Shown: piece by piece, positions 43,788 through 55,900 of the stretch
Position numbering within the stretch: the stretch's first letter is position 1
Layout: every line of letters begins with the position of its first letter
Source: Plotosus lineatus
Lineage: Eukaryota; Chordata; Actinopteri; Siluriformes; Plotosidae
Length of the DNA: 64,000 bases
Direction of reading: 5' to 3'
Assembly (NCBI GenBank): GCA_024760905.1
Contig: CM045733.1
Location: forward strand, 38,218,501 to 38,282,500
Program-made: the position numbers and the translations under genes
Notes under the pieces: generated by a model
Told to the model about the DNA's origin: nothing
Databases searched by the model: none
What the model saw: the letters and a program-made list of their open reading frames with translations, nothing else

Positions 43788-44899
43788 CAGGGGTGGGTAA
43801 TTATTTTTCCCGAGGGGCCCCATGAGAAACAGAAAATATTGTGGAGGGCCGAGCCAATAACCTGAACTCGATTCTGCATAACATTAATTTTATTTTTTTT
43901 GTTAAAAAGCGGTATTAGCATACCTTTTAGTGGGAACAGTGCTGTTGATCACCCATTTTTGCTAGTGCATCAAAGTCTGGTGGTGATTCTGTTGTGGCAA
44001 ATCTCAGAATAGATTTGAGGTGTTCATCACTCAACTGGGACCTATGGAGTGCTTTGTCGACATCCACCACACTAAAAGTCTGTTCACACACATATGTAGA
44101 GCCAAACAACACCAGTATCCTCTGAGCCATCTTCTGGATGTTTGAAAATTTGTCTGCATTTAATGAAGCATAAAACTCATCCAGTTTAAGGAAGTTGAAC
44201 TTCTCCTTTACCATCATGTCACACTGGAGATCACTCAGTTCCAACTGCAACTCCAGTGGTACCATTTCAGGGTCTTGTGAGAAGGGACATGACACCAGCT
44301 GAAGTGCCCTGATAATTTTTCCAAAATCTACAGAAGAATTCTTCATGCAGGTCATGCAGTGATTTTCTGGATTTTTTCACATGTTGCAGGGCCTCTTTTA
44401 ACATGGCCAGTGTGGGGGAAATGAGCGAATGACTGAGATTTGCTTTGAAAATAAAACTAGCCTGGTTTTGAAGGCTCTGATGCTTGCTTGCATTTCATGC
44501 ACAAACTGTTTTTCCCTTGTAGCTTCACATTCAGCTCGTTCATGTGTGCCAGTATGTCCACAGTAAAAGTGAAATCACAAAGCCAATCTGTGTTTTTCAG
44601 CTTAGAAACATTGTCAGTGTTCTCAAAAAGCTCCAAAAATGAAATAATCTCCTGTTTGTGCTCCACACTCGTTGACATACTTTCCCCAAACTGAACCAGC
44701 GGACACAAGAATGGTAAAGCAAGTCCCTATGATCAGCTTCAGCTTCTTCAAGAAAATTAATAAACTGCCAATGGTAAAGTCCCCTCGCTCAAATAAAGTT
44801 AACGAGTTTCACAACCAGCTTCCCTACGTGGTCAAGCTGCACCACGGATTTACACAATGCTTCCTGGTGAATTATGCATATATCCTTGTGCTTGATGCT

Positions 44900-45270
44900 T
44901 GGGGCAGTGGTGGTCTAGTGGGGGGCAGTGGTGGTCTAGTGCACTAGATCGCTGATCCTAAGGTTGGGGGTTCAAGTCCCACTCTCCACAAGATTGTCAC
45001 TGTCCCCCCCAGTGCAGCTAACTGGGTTATCATCTCAGCCATGACATCGGGCCACGTCGCTCACTGTCTATGGCATGTAAAAGAACCATGGCTGACGTTC
45101 GTAAAGAGTAAGTTGCAAAGCCGTCAGCTTGTTTCTGTCCCTTTAGCAAGGGACAGAAACAAGCTGACGGCTTTGCAACCTTCACACATTTGATTTGGCA
45201 TAGGTTTTTACGTCAGAATCATTCGCTGTGGCAACCCCCGATAAAGGGAATAAGCTGAAAGGAAATCTCT
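44900..45270 (+). mobile_element. Rearranged SINE inside the hAT element
   Basis: The head GGGGCAGTGGTGGTCTAGTG occurs twice in tandem (about 44903-44941), then CTAAGGTTGGGGGTTCAAGTCC and the middle block follow. From about 45145 the sequence reverses: GGACAGAAACAAGCTGACGG and TTTGATTTGGCATAGG are minus-strand SINE sequence, before plus orientation resumes at AATCATTCGCTGTGGCAACC. The inversion creates the 68-bp palindrome listed separately. Confidence 0.8.
45112..45179. repeat. 68-bp near-perfect palindrome with 4-base loop
   Basis: 32-bp arms (left arm begins GTTGCAAAGCCGTCAGCTTG) are exact reverse complements around the loop TAGC. It lies where a SINE turns back on itself. Confidence 0.95.
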
Positions 45271-45387
45271 CTCATTTCAAATGAAATGAATGCAATCGAT
45301 CAATCATTCACATCAAACATGAATTCTGTACCAATTAATCTTCGGCGGGCTGGATGTGGCCTGCAGGCCGTTGTTTGCCCATCTCTG

Positions 45388-46000
45388 CTTTACACTGTAC
45401 CATCAGATACTCCATGTCCGGACAACAGTTAAATATCTTTGATTATGGTGTTGAAACACCAGCTTTTGTTGATGTAAACACAGGTCTCCTCCACGTTTCT
45501 TACGAAGCATTCTGGTTCTGTCTGCTCTCAAGGTAGCATGGCCCGTTAGCTCAATCACAGCATCCGAGGTGAAAGTGTCCAACCAAGTGTCAGAAATTAC
45601 CATTGCACAATAATCCATGAGGCGTGAATTAAAGCACAATTGTAACTCATCCATCTTGTTGCTGACTGATCAGGAGTTGGTGAGAAATAAGCTTGGAATT
45701 GCTGGTTTGGTGTTTAGCTTAGCCCTTAGCCCCGCTCTCTTCCCCTCCTCTGTTTCTGTGTTGCCGCCACCTGCACCATTTCATTGGAGGGACGGAGAGA
45801 GAAGTCCGCAGGCTTGTGGATCTCTGGCGGTATGCAATAAAAGTTGTAATTGTTTCCGAATGTGGAGCAGTAATTATCATGAATCATGAGCGGCTCAGCC
45901 CTGCTGTACTGCAGATGTGCAGCTGCCAGGTACTGAGCATGGAAAAGAAAAAAGAAAAAAAAGAGTACGTATACACAATACAGGAAATAAAAGCCATTGC
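45388..46000 (-). mobile_element. L2-like LINE, upstream part
   Basis: The minus frame 45654-45403 (MDELQLCFNSRLMDYCAMVI, SDTWLD, ADRTRMLRKKRGGDL) is the endonuclease start. In a shifted frame it reaches PDMEYLMVQCK directly at the hAT border, and REFYLSRE resumes on the other side, so the two parts were one element. DNA from 45655 to about 46000 is probably its 5' region. Confidence 0.8.
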
Positions 46001-46002
46001 TG

Positions 46003-47760
46003 CTAAAATGTGAACTGGGCCGCTACGTTTACCTGTTCCACCATCTTGTCCAATTTGCTCTTATCTAATCTTGTTCTTTTAGTCACAATCCAAAACTCAT
46101 GACCATAGGTGAGGGTTGAATCATAGATCAACTCATAAATTGAGAGCTTTGCCTTTTGGCTCAGCTCCCTCTTGACCACGATGGACCAGTACAAGCTCCG
46201 CTTTACAGCAGAGGCTGCATTGATCCACCTGTCAAAGACCCATTCCATCCTTCCTTCACTCGTGAACAAGACCCCAAGATACTTAAACTCCTCCAGTTGG
46301 GGCAGGACCTGATTCTAAACTTGAAGAGTACATTCTACCCTTTCATGGCCTTGGACTTAGACGTACTGATTCTCATACTGGCCTCTTTGCACTCAGCTGC
46401 GAATCACTCCAATTAGAGTTGGAGGTCTCAGCTTGAGAAAGCCAAAAGGACAACATCATCTGCAAAAATCAGAGATGAGATCTGGCTCTGGTGGTACAGA
46501 GACCTATTGGCCAACAAGTCTATTTAGCAACAAGTCCAGTACATCATACTACTGGAACACACCCCACAAGATAGCCCAAGGGACATGGTCAAAATCTTTC
46601 TCTAAATCCATGAAACTAATGTGGATAGATTGGGCAAACTCCCATTCCCCCTCCAGATTCCTGTTGAGTATGTAGAACTGGTTGAGAAAAACCCACATTG
46701 TTCATCTGAATCCGAAGTTCAACTATTGGCACTTCTGCAAAGACCTTCCCAAAAAGGCTGAGAAGTATGATTCCATGACAGCTGAAACACCCTCTGGTCC
46801 TCCTTTTTAAGAGGGTGAACTACCACATCGGTTTGCTAACCCAGAGGTCCAGCCCCCGATGACCACAAACAGTGACAAGCAGAGAGGTGCATCAACAAAA
46901 CATCATTCAAGTTCATATCAGAGAGGGTGTACATACCAATAACACCCCACCAAGTCTCACTGTCTTTGCCACATGCGCATTTAAAGTCTCCCAGGAAGAT
47001 GAGGAAGTCCCCTGGGGGTGGATTTGTAGCACACCCCTAAGGACTTCAAAAAGGGTGGGTACTCTGAACTGTCATTTGGTCCATAAGCACAAACACCAGT
47101 CCAGACCTGTGCCTCCCACCCAAAGATGGAGGAAGGCCAATTTTTCATAAACTGGGGAGAACCCCAACATATAGGCACTGAGACAAAGAGCAACAAAGAT
47201 GCCCACACTGGCTTGCCGCCTCTCTCCGTGAGCAACTCGGAACAAAATAAGGTCCATCTTCTCTCAAGATGTGAGGTTCCAGAACCCAAGTTATGTGTTG
47301 AGATGAGTCCAAATATATTTTGTTAGGATCTCTCAACCTTGTGCACCAGCTCAGGCTCCTTCTCCACCAAAAAGGTGTGAGAGGCACCAAAAAGGGTGCC
47401 TTCAGCTGCCACCCGACTCACAATGCACTCAACTTCTGTAGTTCAATGGGAGGGTGGACCCGTGTCTTGTTTTCGGGCTAGGCTTAGCTGAGCTCCATGA
47501 ACAGAAGCCCGACCACCAGGCAGTCGTCTTTCAGACCTTTCATTAGGCTTGTCTCCAGGATAACCAGCATGTGGACAAGTGAAACGGAATACTTGTTTTT
47601 CCATCCATAGGATCATCTGGACTGCGCTTAGTCTAGACCTTCACCTGGGACCTCTTTCCCTTAGTGACCCTACCAGGGGCATAATTCCCCAACACAGCTC
47701 CTAGGATCATTAGGACACAAACTCCACCACCTTGATTTAAGGAAGGGGTACACTGGAAGA
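46003..47760 (-). mobile_element. Rex3/RTE-like LINE remnant
   Basis: The minus frame 46269-46003 (FTSEGRMEWVFDRWINAASAV, KRELSQKAKLSIYELIYDSTLTYGHEFW, in pieces) is the post-RT region of a very common fish LINE. Upstream near 46480-46330 broken frames read SLIFADDVVLLA and CKEA.MRISTSKSKAM, the RT active site and following strand. Degraded RT and endonuclease sequence continues to about 47750. The name Rex3-like is from recollection of this motif set. Confidence 0.75.
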
Positions 47761-47791
47761 ATTCAAAATAAAACTAGAATGTTTCGAAATG

Positions 47792-48118
47792 GGGCAAGGT
47801 GGTAGGGTATTGGATTACTGATCCAGACGTTGGGGTTTCATGCTCCACTAACCCTGGATTGTGACTGCGGTGTGTCGTCATCGTTACCCCGCAGCTACAT
47901 GGGTTATCAAAGGCCAGCCATGTCTCTCACTGTTTGTGGTGAGAGGCATGTAAAAGAACCAGTGCTTCTATTTGAAAAGAGGAGGCTGCACAGCCATCAG
48001 TGTGTTTCTGCAATGACCTGGGGAGCTGTCCCGGGTGTACTCTGCCCTTGCACAGAGTTGGTTAAGATGGATTGTAGCCTTCCTGCCTCTTTACAAAAGT
48101 CAGCAATCAGCAATGGAT
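47792..48118 (+). mobile_element. SINE, GAATGAAT-tail type without its end
   Basis: Head GGGCAAGGTGGTAGGGTATTGG and CAGACGTTGGGGTTTCATGC, then GGGTTATCAAAGGCCAGCCATG and GACCTGGGGAGCTGTCCCGG. The final CTAATTAGGATTAAGCGG block is replaced. Confidence 0.7.
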
Positions 48119-48253
48119 GATCTAAAGGTATATGTACAAAATTTTCATACAATTTCAATAACAATACGACTTCAAAACGGACAAAATGTTGTTGTTTTTT
48201 TAAGCAGCGTGTACAGTAAATTCGCCATGCTTCACCTGTCGGGAGTCGAGAGT

Positions 48254-48266
48254 ACCAATATGGCGG
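48254..48266 (+). promoter_or_regulatory. YY1-like AATATGGCGGCC in GC-richer DNA
   Basis: ACCAATATGGCGGCCG resembles the YY1 promoter element (AANATGGCGGC). It lies 670 bp upstream of the fanca start and is followed only by a tiny ORF. It may belong to the fanca promoter or to a decayed promoter; evidence is weak. Confidence 0.3.
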
Positions 48267-48576
48267 CCGATGGCTTCAATTAATCGAATCCGCGCACACG
48301 TCCAGTTTTACGTAGGGCTCAGAGGGGTGCATCCTGTGAAGTCGGGACGTGTTGATTACTCGCACATTGAAGACTAGGATTAAGTAGACGGATGTGACCA
48401 TCATAATACATCCTTTCTTCCAGAGAAAGAGTTCAATACAATCGGACTCATTTTCCATTGTTAATTATCATAATAATCAAGAAGCAAATTTTCCTCATTG
48501 ATCCCTTTAGTTTCACCAACATGGCAACCTTGCTTGTCACGCATCCTGTGGGAGGGGGTTGTCCTTACCTCAGATG

Positions 48577-48637
48577 TGGATTGGCTGGCAGAACTTATTT
48601 CAGGACCAATTAAAATCGCAAATAGGAACGCGCGAAA
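48577..48637 (+). promoter_or_regulatory. fanca promoter region: CCAAT boxes and E2F-type site
   Basis: ATTGG (reverse CCAAT) near 48577, CCAAT at 48606-48610 and GCGCGAAA at 48630-48637, which is an exact E2F-type core on the minus strand (TTTCGCGC). They lie about 290-350 bp upstream of the fanca ATG. FANCA is a cell-cycle/DNA-repair gene for which E2F control is known; use here is inferred. Confidence 0.45.
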
Positions 48638-48926
48638 TGAGGAAGCCCGCGAGAGCACACGGCGTCCCAAATCGCCCTCTATTGTAAACGTAGTCTAGTA
48701 CAAAGCCCATTTCCCAAAACCTATGGAGTGCACCTGGGTAGGGAGTGATGTGTCGGTTTAAGATGCGGTGTGTCAGTGTAGCGGTCAGGTCAACCGAGAG
48801 CTGAGAGAAGGAATTTCACTGTAGTTTCCCGAGATTACAGTATATAAAGTCGTGAGAGAGCAGCTGCACCAGTGTTCCGTTGTATATATTTTCTTAACAC
48901 AGTGTTCGATTATTATAGGATTCGAG

Positions 48927-48997
48927 ATGGAGGACTGTAGTTTCTCACAAGCCACACAAAGAAGAAGCTTCACATCACTTATTGGTAATATAAACAT

Positions 48998-49033
<36 letters not shown>

Positions 49034-52000
49034 TTAAAAATATAACCCTACTCTCTGTATATGAATATAAATTTCCGAGCCAATTTAACCCTATATGTGT
49101 CCCGGGTAGGCTGGAGCCTATCTCAGCTCTAGCGCATCTCATTGGAGAAGGTACACCCTGAACAGCTCATCAGACCATCTCAGGGCAACACACACAATTC
49201 ACAGCCACAATTTCCATGGGTTTTGCCCACCTTAACCCAACCCTAAACCATCTGGGTGAAAACCATCTGAACAAAAACCAGCAGCACCCACAGCCACGCT
49301 TGATGTTAATTTGAAATTCCTCACAGAAACACCCAGAGCCCAGGAATCGAACCCAGAGCCCTCTTGCTGTGAGGTTTGACCCCTTCAAATTTGATTTTTT
49401 TTTCATCAAACATATGCAAACTGATATTTTCCCCATTCTCCAAGGTCTAAATTAACTAAATATACCAGTTACTTTGATCTTGAACCTTGGCTATGCCTGC
49501 CCCAAGAGCCATGTATATTTATTGTTGACGTTTTTCAAAAACGCTGAAAAATTGGGGCTATTATGTCCTTTGTTTTCATTGTAGCTTCCCAGAGATTGAT
49601 GGTATCGCATTAAAAGTGGTACCAAATGCTAGCCTGTGGACATTTTAAGTAATTTTCATGCACAAACAATTGGGACACGGCAAAAAAAAAATCAACGTAG
49701 TAGTATGATAGCGATGCACTGACACATATTTTACATAACAAACTGTCAGACAGACTTTTTGAGACAAAGTTATGTATCTAATGTATGTCATCCTTTCGAA
49801 AAAAAAAGGTATTTAGTTAAAATTTACACAGTTGTTCATGTATTTACTACCATATGCAAGAACATTTTATTGGCTTTCATTTGGTGCCACTTTTAATGCG
49901 ATACCATCAATCTCTGGGAAGCTACAATGAAAACAAGGACATAATATCCCCAATTTTTCCGCATTTTTGAAAAACGTCAACAATAAAACTACATGGCTCT
50001 TGGGGCAGGCATAGCCAAGGTCCAAGATCAAAGTAACTGGTATATTTAGTTAATTTAGACATTGGAGAATGGGGAAAATATCAGTTTGCATATGTTTGAT
50101 GAAAAAAAAAAATCAAATTTGTAGAGGTCTTCTGTGAGGTGGATGTATGAACCACTGCACCTATGTATGTTTGTGTGTTTTAGCGAGTCGGCTGGGCCGG
50201 AAACGGAAGCTACAGAGTCAGAGTGAGCTTCAGGAAGCCTCCATAAATCTAATTAACCGGAACCAAAGCAGTTCAGGCCTTCTGCAGGAAACAGTAGCGA
50301 GAGTGCATTCATCACCGAGCCAGGACATGCCACAAGTGTGTAACCCTGTCTGCTTAATAAAGTGTTTCTAGGATCTCTCTCCTCATCAGGAGTGATCTGT
50401 ATGTCTTGTTTTCCCGTCTCCTGGTGATCTCGTATGGTTTGTTCCAGATTCAGATAAATCTCAAGTGTTGAGTTGTTTACTCTGCTAATCAGTGAGAAAG
50501 CTCGACTGATGAACACTGTGATTCAGTTTCCTATGTTTTTCACTACACAGTGAACTGGTTGAGCTTGACGTCACCCTGTTTGTGGTGTTCGTTGTGTGGT
50601 GTTCACAGACGGGTGCAGGAGGTGACATGCCCAGATGTGCGGTGAGTCCGTCTGTGACTGACGGGAGTAAGCCGGGTGTTGGAGAGATCAGAGTGGGTGT
50701 TCTGGGTGAGAGAAATCTCCTGAATAACATCGTATCAATCATGACACTCTAAACATCACAAACTATACATTGTATACTACACACGGCACACCATACACTA
50801 CAGGCTGCACTTTGTACATTATAAACTATACTGCACACACACTATACGATACAAAACTGCACACTATAGACAATATGCTATACATTATGAACTGCGCAAC
50901 ACGATATCCAAAGCATTCTATGCACTGCATGCATTTCATGACCCATTGCACACTTTATATCCTTCCATCCATGCATCTGTTCATTTTCCTCTGCTTACAC
51001 AAGGTCAACTGGTCTAAGAGGTATCTTTCATTACACCCCCCAACCCACCCCACCCCAAGTACACACACACAAGCCCCACTCAGCCACACATCAGCAGGTG
51101 GAGAAATCGGCATTTTTGTGGTTTAGAGCCATGGCTTCAGAAACTGACTCTCATACTGGCCACTTTACATTCAGCTATGAACCGCTCCAGTGTCTGTTGA
51201 AGGTCGCATTCTGAAGAAGCCAGCACGACGTCATCATCTATAAAAAGCAAACTAGACACCGATGACTACACTTTGACATCCTGTCTGTGAATATCACAAA
51301 TTGGTTCGATGACACGGGGCAGCCCTTGGGGAGTCCAACGTTGAGCTGGAAATGCATTTGTTTCTGTGGATGCGTGCACAACTCTCCCTTTGGTTACAAA
51401 GGAACTAGAACTTGAAACACTGGTACCCTGTACTGGCTCCGCATCCTCTACAGAATACCTTAGAACACACAGTTATAGGCCTAGTCCAAGTGTACAAAAC
51501 ACATGTAGACTGGATGGTCAAACTCCCATGACCCCTCAGTCACACTGCAATGGTAATTAGTTGGTCCACTGTTGTCAAAACTAGTGTCAAACCATGAGTT
51601 CTGAGGTTGAGATTGCGACAGGAATGGGTGATGATCTGGCCACAGCTCCTGGAAGAGGTGGATCAACCCCTATGAATGAATGAATCTACAATGAATGCCC
51701 TGAACATGTCCCAGACCTCACCTGTACACACTATACAGTATCCACTGAACACTTTATATTATAAACTGCACATTGCACACTACACACAATACACTACTCA
51801 TAATGCGCTACCGTCTGCACACTTATACACTTCAGAGTGCACAGTACAAACTGTTCACTACACACTATGCACTGCAAACTACACAATATTGAGTACACCC
51901 CATATACTATACACTGCATACTACATACTATGCATTGCACACTGCACAACATATACAGCACACTACACACTTAATAAGACACTATACGCAACACACTGTA

Positions 52001-52414
52001 CCCTATACACCAAAGTACACACTAAAAACTACAGTATACACTACACACTAGTGCACACACAACACTGCACACTGTATTACATGTTACACACTAAACATTA
52101 CACACTGAATCCTATACACTGTACACTATACACACTATATACTTTATATATTACTGTATACATTACACGCTATATGCATACTATACATACTGTAGACCAT
52201 ACATGGCACACTATACTCACCACACTGTGTGTAACACACTAGATATGTTGATTGGCGTGTTGTGCGTGCAGTGTATACCGAGCTGGACAATACACACACT
52301 TCACTTCAATAGGATTAATAATGCAATGATTTATGATAGTGTATTCAAAATAGTCAAGTGAGCTTTAATTCGTTTTTACCAGTGAAGGAACACAGAGGTG
52401 CATTACTCTTTATT

Positions 52415-52456
<42 letters not shown>

Positions 52457-52713
52457 TACAGAGGATGAGCTGCGCAGACAGTCAGAGGAACTGTGTGTCC
52501 CCATCTCTGTACTCAGTGTTAGGATGGTGATGGATAGAATCGCGGCTCTTCAGGGATGTGGGAACATAGACTCTCCTATGATAGACTCTGCCCACAGGGT
52601 GTGTGTTACAAAGGCCACACCACCTCATGCCACAATTTCAATATGAATGCAGTGTTACAGACTTCTTTACACCTGTATATGTTTCAATAGAATCATAGAG
52701 TGAGCTCTGTGTG

Positions 52714-52767
<54 letters not shown>

Positions 52768-52883
52768 GTGCAGGCTGGGCTCATCTTGTTATTGCGTGCT
52801 GCGAGAGAGCTTTTACATGTGGGAATATTTAGCCCCAAACTCTTTTGGCAGGAATACCGGAAAAGCCAGGTTGGTCTCTCTCT

Positions 52884-52941
<58 letters not shown>

Positions 52942-55900
52942 TGTTTAGCACAATGTGTAACCTGTTGTGTTTACACACACACAGCCTGTTCTTGAAGTGG
53001 TGTATCATCTGCACACTGAGAAGCTCCTTCCCATACAATACACACTGACCAGGTACAGAAACGCACACTCTCACCCTACACACCCTTATTCAAGGAGAGA
53101 GTGACCAGTTGTCATCGGAACAGTAAAGCATCATTAAATCTGTTAAATATTTGCTAGTGTAGTATTACTGTATGGCCATGTATGTTGACATTTGAAGATA
53201 TCATTCATTCACTTCTATCAACATGATCCAACAGAATAGTATTAATGTAATTCTCTCTCTCTCTCTTTTGTGTGTATGTGTGCATGTGTGTACATGCACC
53301 TGTGTGCCCAGTGAGCCTGGTGTGCGTGTGTGGTTGGTGTCTCAATTACAATCACTGTGTAAGTGTAGAGGACTGACAAAGGAGGATGGAGACGTGCGTC
53401 ATCACATTCTGTCCAGTGAGTCTCTCTGTCACACACCTAACCACTGAGGCTGTCCTTGAACAAGAAATAGCATGGGTGTTAGTGCCTGGACGGAAATACG
53501 GATTTCCGTCAAAAATAAAATTGCCAGTACAGTAAGCCCTTACCCATTCGTGGTTCAGCAGTTGCGGCCCTGCATACTCGTGGATTAGTGGCAAACCCGG
53601 AAGTTCCTGGCACGTGATTCAAATTTAGCTAATGGCTAAAAGCTTTTGTTTCTCCCTCCTGCTGATTGGTTGCAGATGATGTGCACAACTTTTTTTTTCT
53701 CCTTCTCACACATGTCATCAACGTGATTGCTTGAATTGTGAATTCACGTTTTTTTAGTGTGTTTTTAATGATTATTTAAGCCCTATGATGTCACTCAAAA
53801 GCCCTGCATCTTCTCTGGCTTCTGGTAAGGAACATAAGTCCTTTATTACCGAATAAATATTATCACAGTACAATTTTCAAGATCTGCGGGAAGGAGCGGA
53901 ACACAACCACAGTGACTAACAGTGATACAGAATAACTGTATTTTTTATTTATTTATTTTTTAATTAATTTTTTTTAACATCAAAGTAACCTCAATTATGT
54001 AAACTTTTTTTTCTAGTTTGGCACCGGAAGCCTTCCGTGGCAATTTGTTGTGATTAGCTTGCCGTGGTTCAGTCTCGGTTGTATTTGTGTGTTGTTGTAG
54101 TGTAAGAAATCCGAACATTGCCGAACTGTATCTTAGTAACTAGATCTATCAATATTAATGCATGCTTGCTTTCCGAAAGGTAAAAAAATAAAAAACAAAA
54201 TGATTGAAGTCTGGAAAGTGTCTTTCTTCTTCTTCTTCTTTTCCTTTCGGCTTTTCCCTTCAGGGGTCGCCACAGCGAATCATCTGCCTCCATCTCACCC
54301 TATCCTTTGCATCTTCTTCTCTTACACCAACGACCTTCATGTCCTCCTTTACCACATCCATGAATCGTCTCTTTGGTCTTCCTCTAGGCCTTTTGCCTGG
54401 TAGTTCCAGCCTCAGCATCCTATTACCAATATACTCACTATCCCTCCTCTGTACATGTCCAAACCATCTCAATCTAGCCTCTCTGACTTTGTCTCCAAAA
54501 CGTCTTACATGTGCTGTCCCTCTGGCGTGCTCATTCCTAATCCTATCCATCCTCGTTACTCCCAAAGAGAACCTCAACATTTTCATCTCTGCTACCTCCA
54601 ACTCTGCCTCCTGTCTTTTCCCCAGGGCCACTGTTTCTAACCCATACAGCATCGTTGGCCTCAACACCGTTTTGTACACTTTTCCTTTCATTTTTGCCGA
54701 TACCCTCCTATCACACATCACACCGGACACTTTTCTCCAACCATTCCAGCCTGCCTGCACACGCTTCTTCACCTCTTTTCCACACTCTCCATTGCTCTGG
54801 ATTGTTGAGCCTAAGTACTTAAAATCCTCCACCTTTCTTATCTCTGCTCCCTGTAATCTCACCGTTCCTCTTTGGTCCTTGGCATTCATGCACATGTATT
54901 CTGTCTTACTGAGGCTAATCTTCATTCCCCTCCGTTCCAGGGCATACCTCCACCTCTCTAGATTTTCCTGCACTTGTTCTCTGCTCTCACTACAGATTAC
55001 AATGTCATCTGCAAACATCATAGTCCATGGGGAATCTTGTCTAACCTCGTCTGTCAGCCTGTCCATCACCATAGCGAACAAGAAGGGGCTGAGAGCTGAC
55101 CCTTGATGCAGTCCCACCTCCACCTTGAACTCTTCTGTCACACCGACAGCACACCTCACCACTGTCTTACATCTCTCATACATGTCCTGCACCACTCTAA
55201 CATACTTCTCTGCCACTCCAGACTTCCTCATGCAATACCACAGTTCTTCTCTCGGCACCCTGTCATATGCTTTCTCCAGATCCACAAAGGCACAATGCAG
55301 CTCCGTCTGACCTTCTCTGTACTTCTCCATTAACATCCTCAAGGCAAACACTGCATCTGTGGTGCTCTTTCTGGGCATGAAACCAAACTGTTGTTCACAA
55401 ATGCTGACTTCTGCCCTTAGTCTAGCTTCCACTATTCTTTCCCATAACTTCATCGTATGGCTCATCAACTTTATCCCTCTGTAGTTGCCACAACTCTGCA
55501 CGTCTCCCTTGTTCTTAAAAATGGGCACCAGCACACTTCTCCTCCATTCCTCTGGCATCCTCTCACTCTCTAAGACCTTGTTAAATGTTCTTGTCAGAAA
55601 ATCTACTGCTACCTCTCCTAGACACTTCCATACCTCCACCGGTATGTCATCAGGACCAACTGCCTTTCCATTCTTCATCCTCTTCAATGCCCTCCTCACT
55701 TCACCCTTACTAATCTTTGCTACTTCCTGGTCCTCAACAGTCACCTCTTCTACTCTTTTCTCTCTCTCATTTTCCTCATTCATCAGCTCTTCAAAGTACT
55801 CTTTCCATCTTCCCAGCACACTTCTGTCATCAGTCAATACATTTCCCTCTCTGTCCTTTATCAATCTAACTTGCTGCACGTCCTTCCCATCTCTATTTCT

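Larger units (their letters stand above)
43788..45387 (-). mobile_element. hAT transposon nested inside the L2 element
   Basis: Ends CAGGGGTGGGTAATTA (left) and GTTTGCCCATCTCTG (right) are inverted repeats, flanked by CTCTACAC and CTTTACAC, an 8-bp duplication with one mismatch. Inside, minus-strand frames 44708-44457 and 44355-43927 resemble the C-terminal half of a Charlie-type hAT transposase, like the one in GTF2IRD2: LCDFTFTVDILAHMNELNVKL, then KMAQRILVLFGSTYVCEQTFS of the hATC dimerisation domain. The N-terminal part is missing. A SINE has in turn inserted at about 44900-45270. Confidence 0.9.

Noticed and set aside
48252..48284. ATGGCGGCCGAT as a gene start
   Set aside because: The frame ends after seven codons with TAA and no donor site follows.
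50551..50641. Candidate fanca exon 3 between ACAG and GTGAGT
   Set aside because: Borders look good and length is 3n+1, but in the required phase it starts with a TGA stop; the open phase does not connect to the neighbours.
51676..52242. 188-residue open frame
   Set aside because: It consists of minisatellite units; the composition is Tyr/Thr/His/Leu with no domain.
54204..55106. 300-residue plus-strand open frame
   Set aside because: It is the antisense shadow of the RTE RT frame of copy 4; it contains no known domain.
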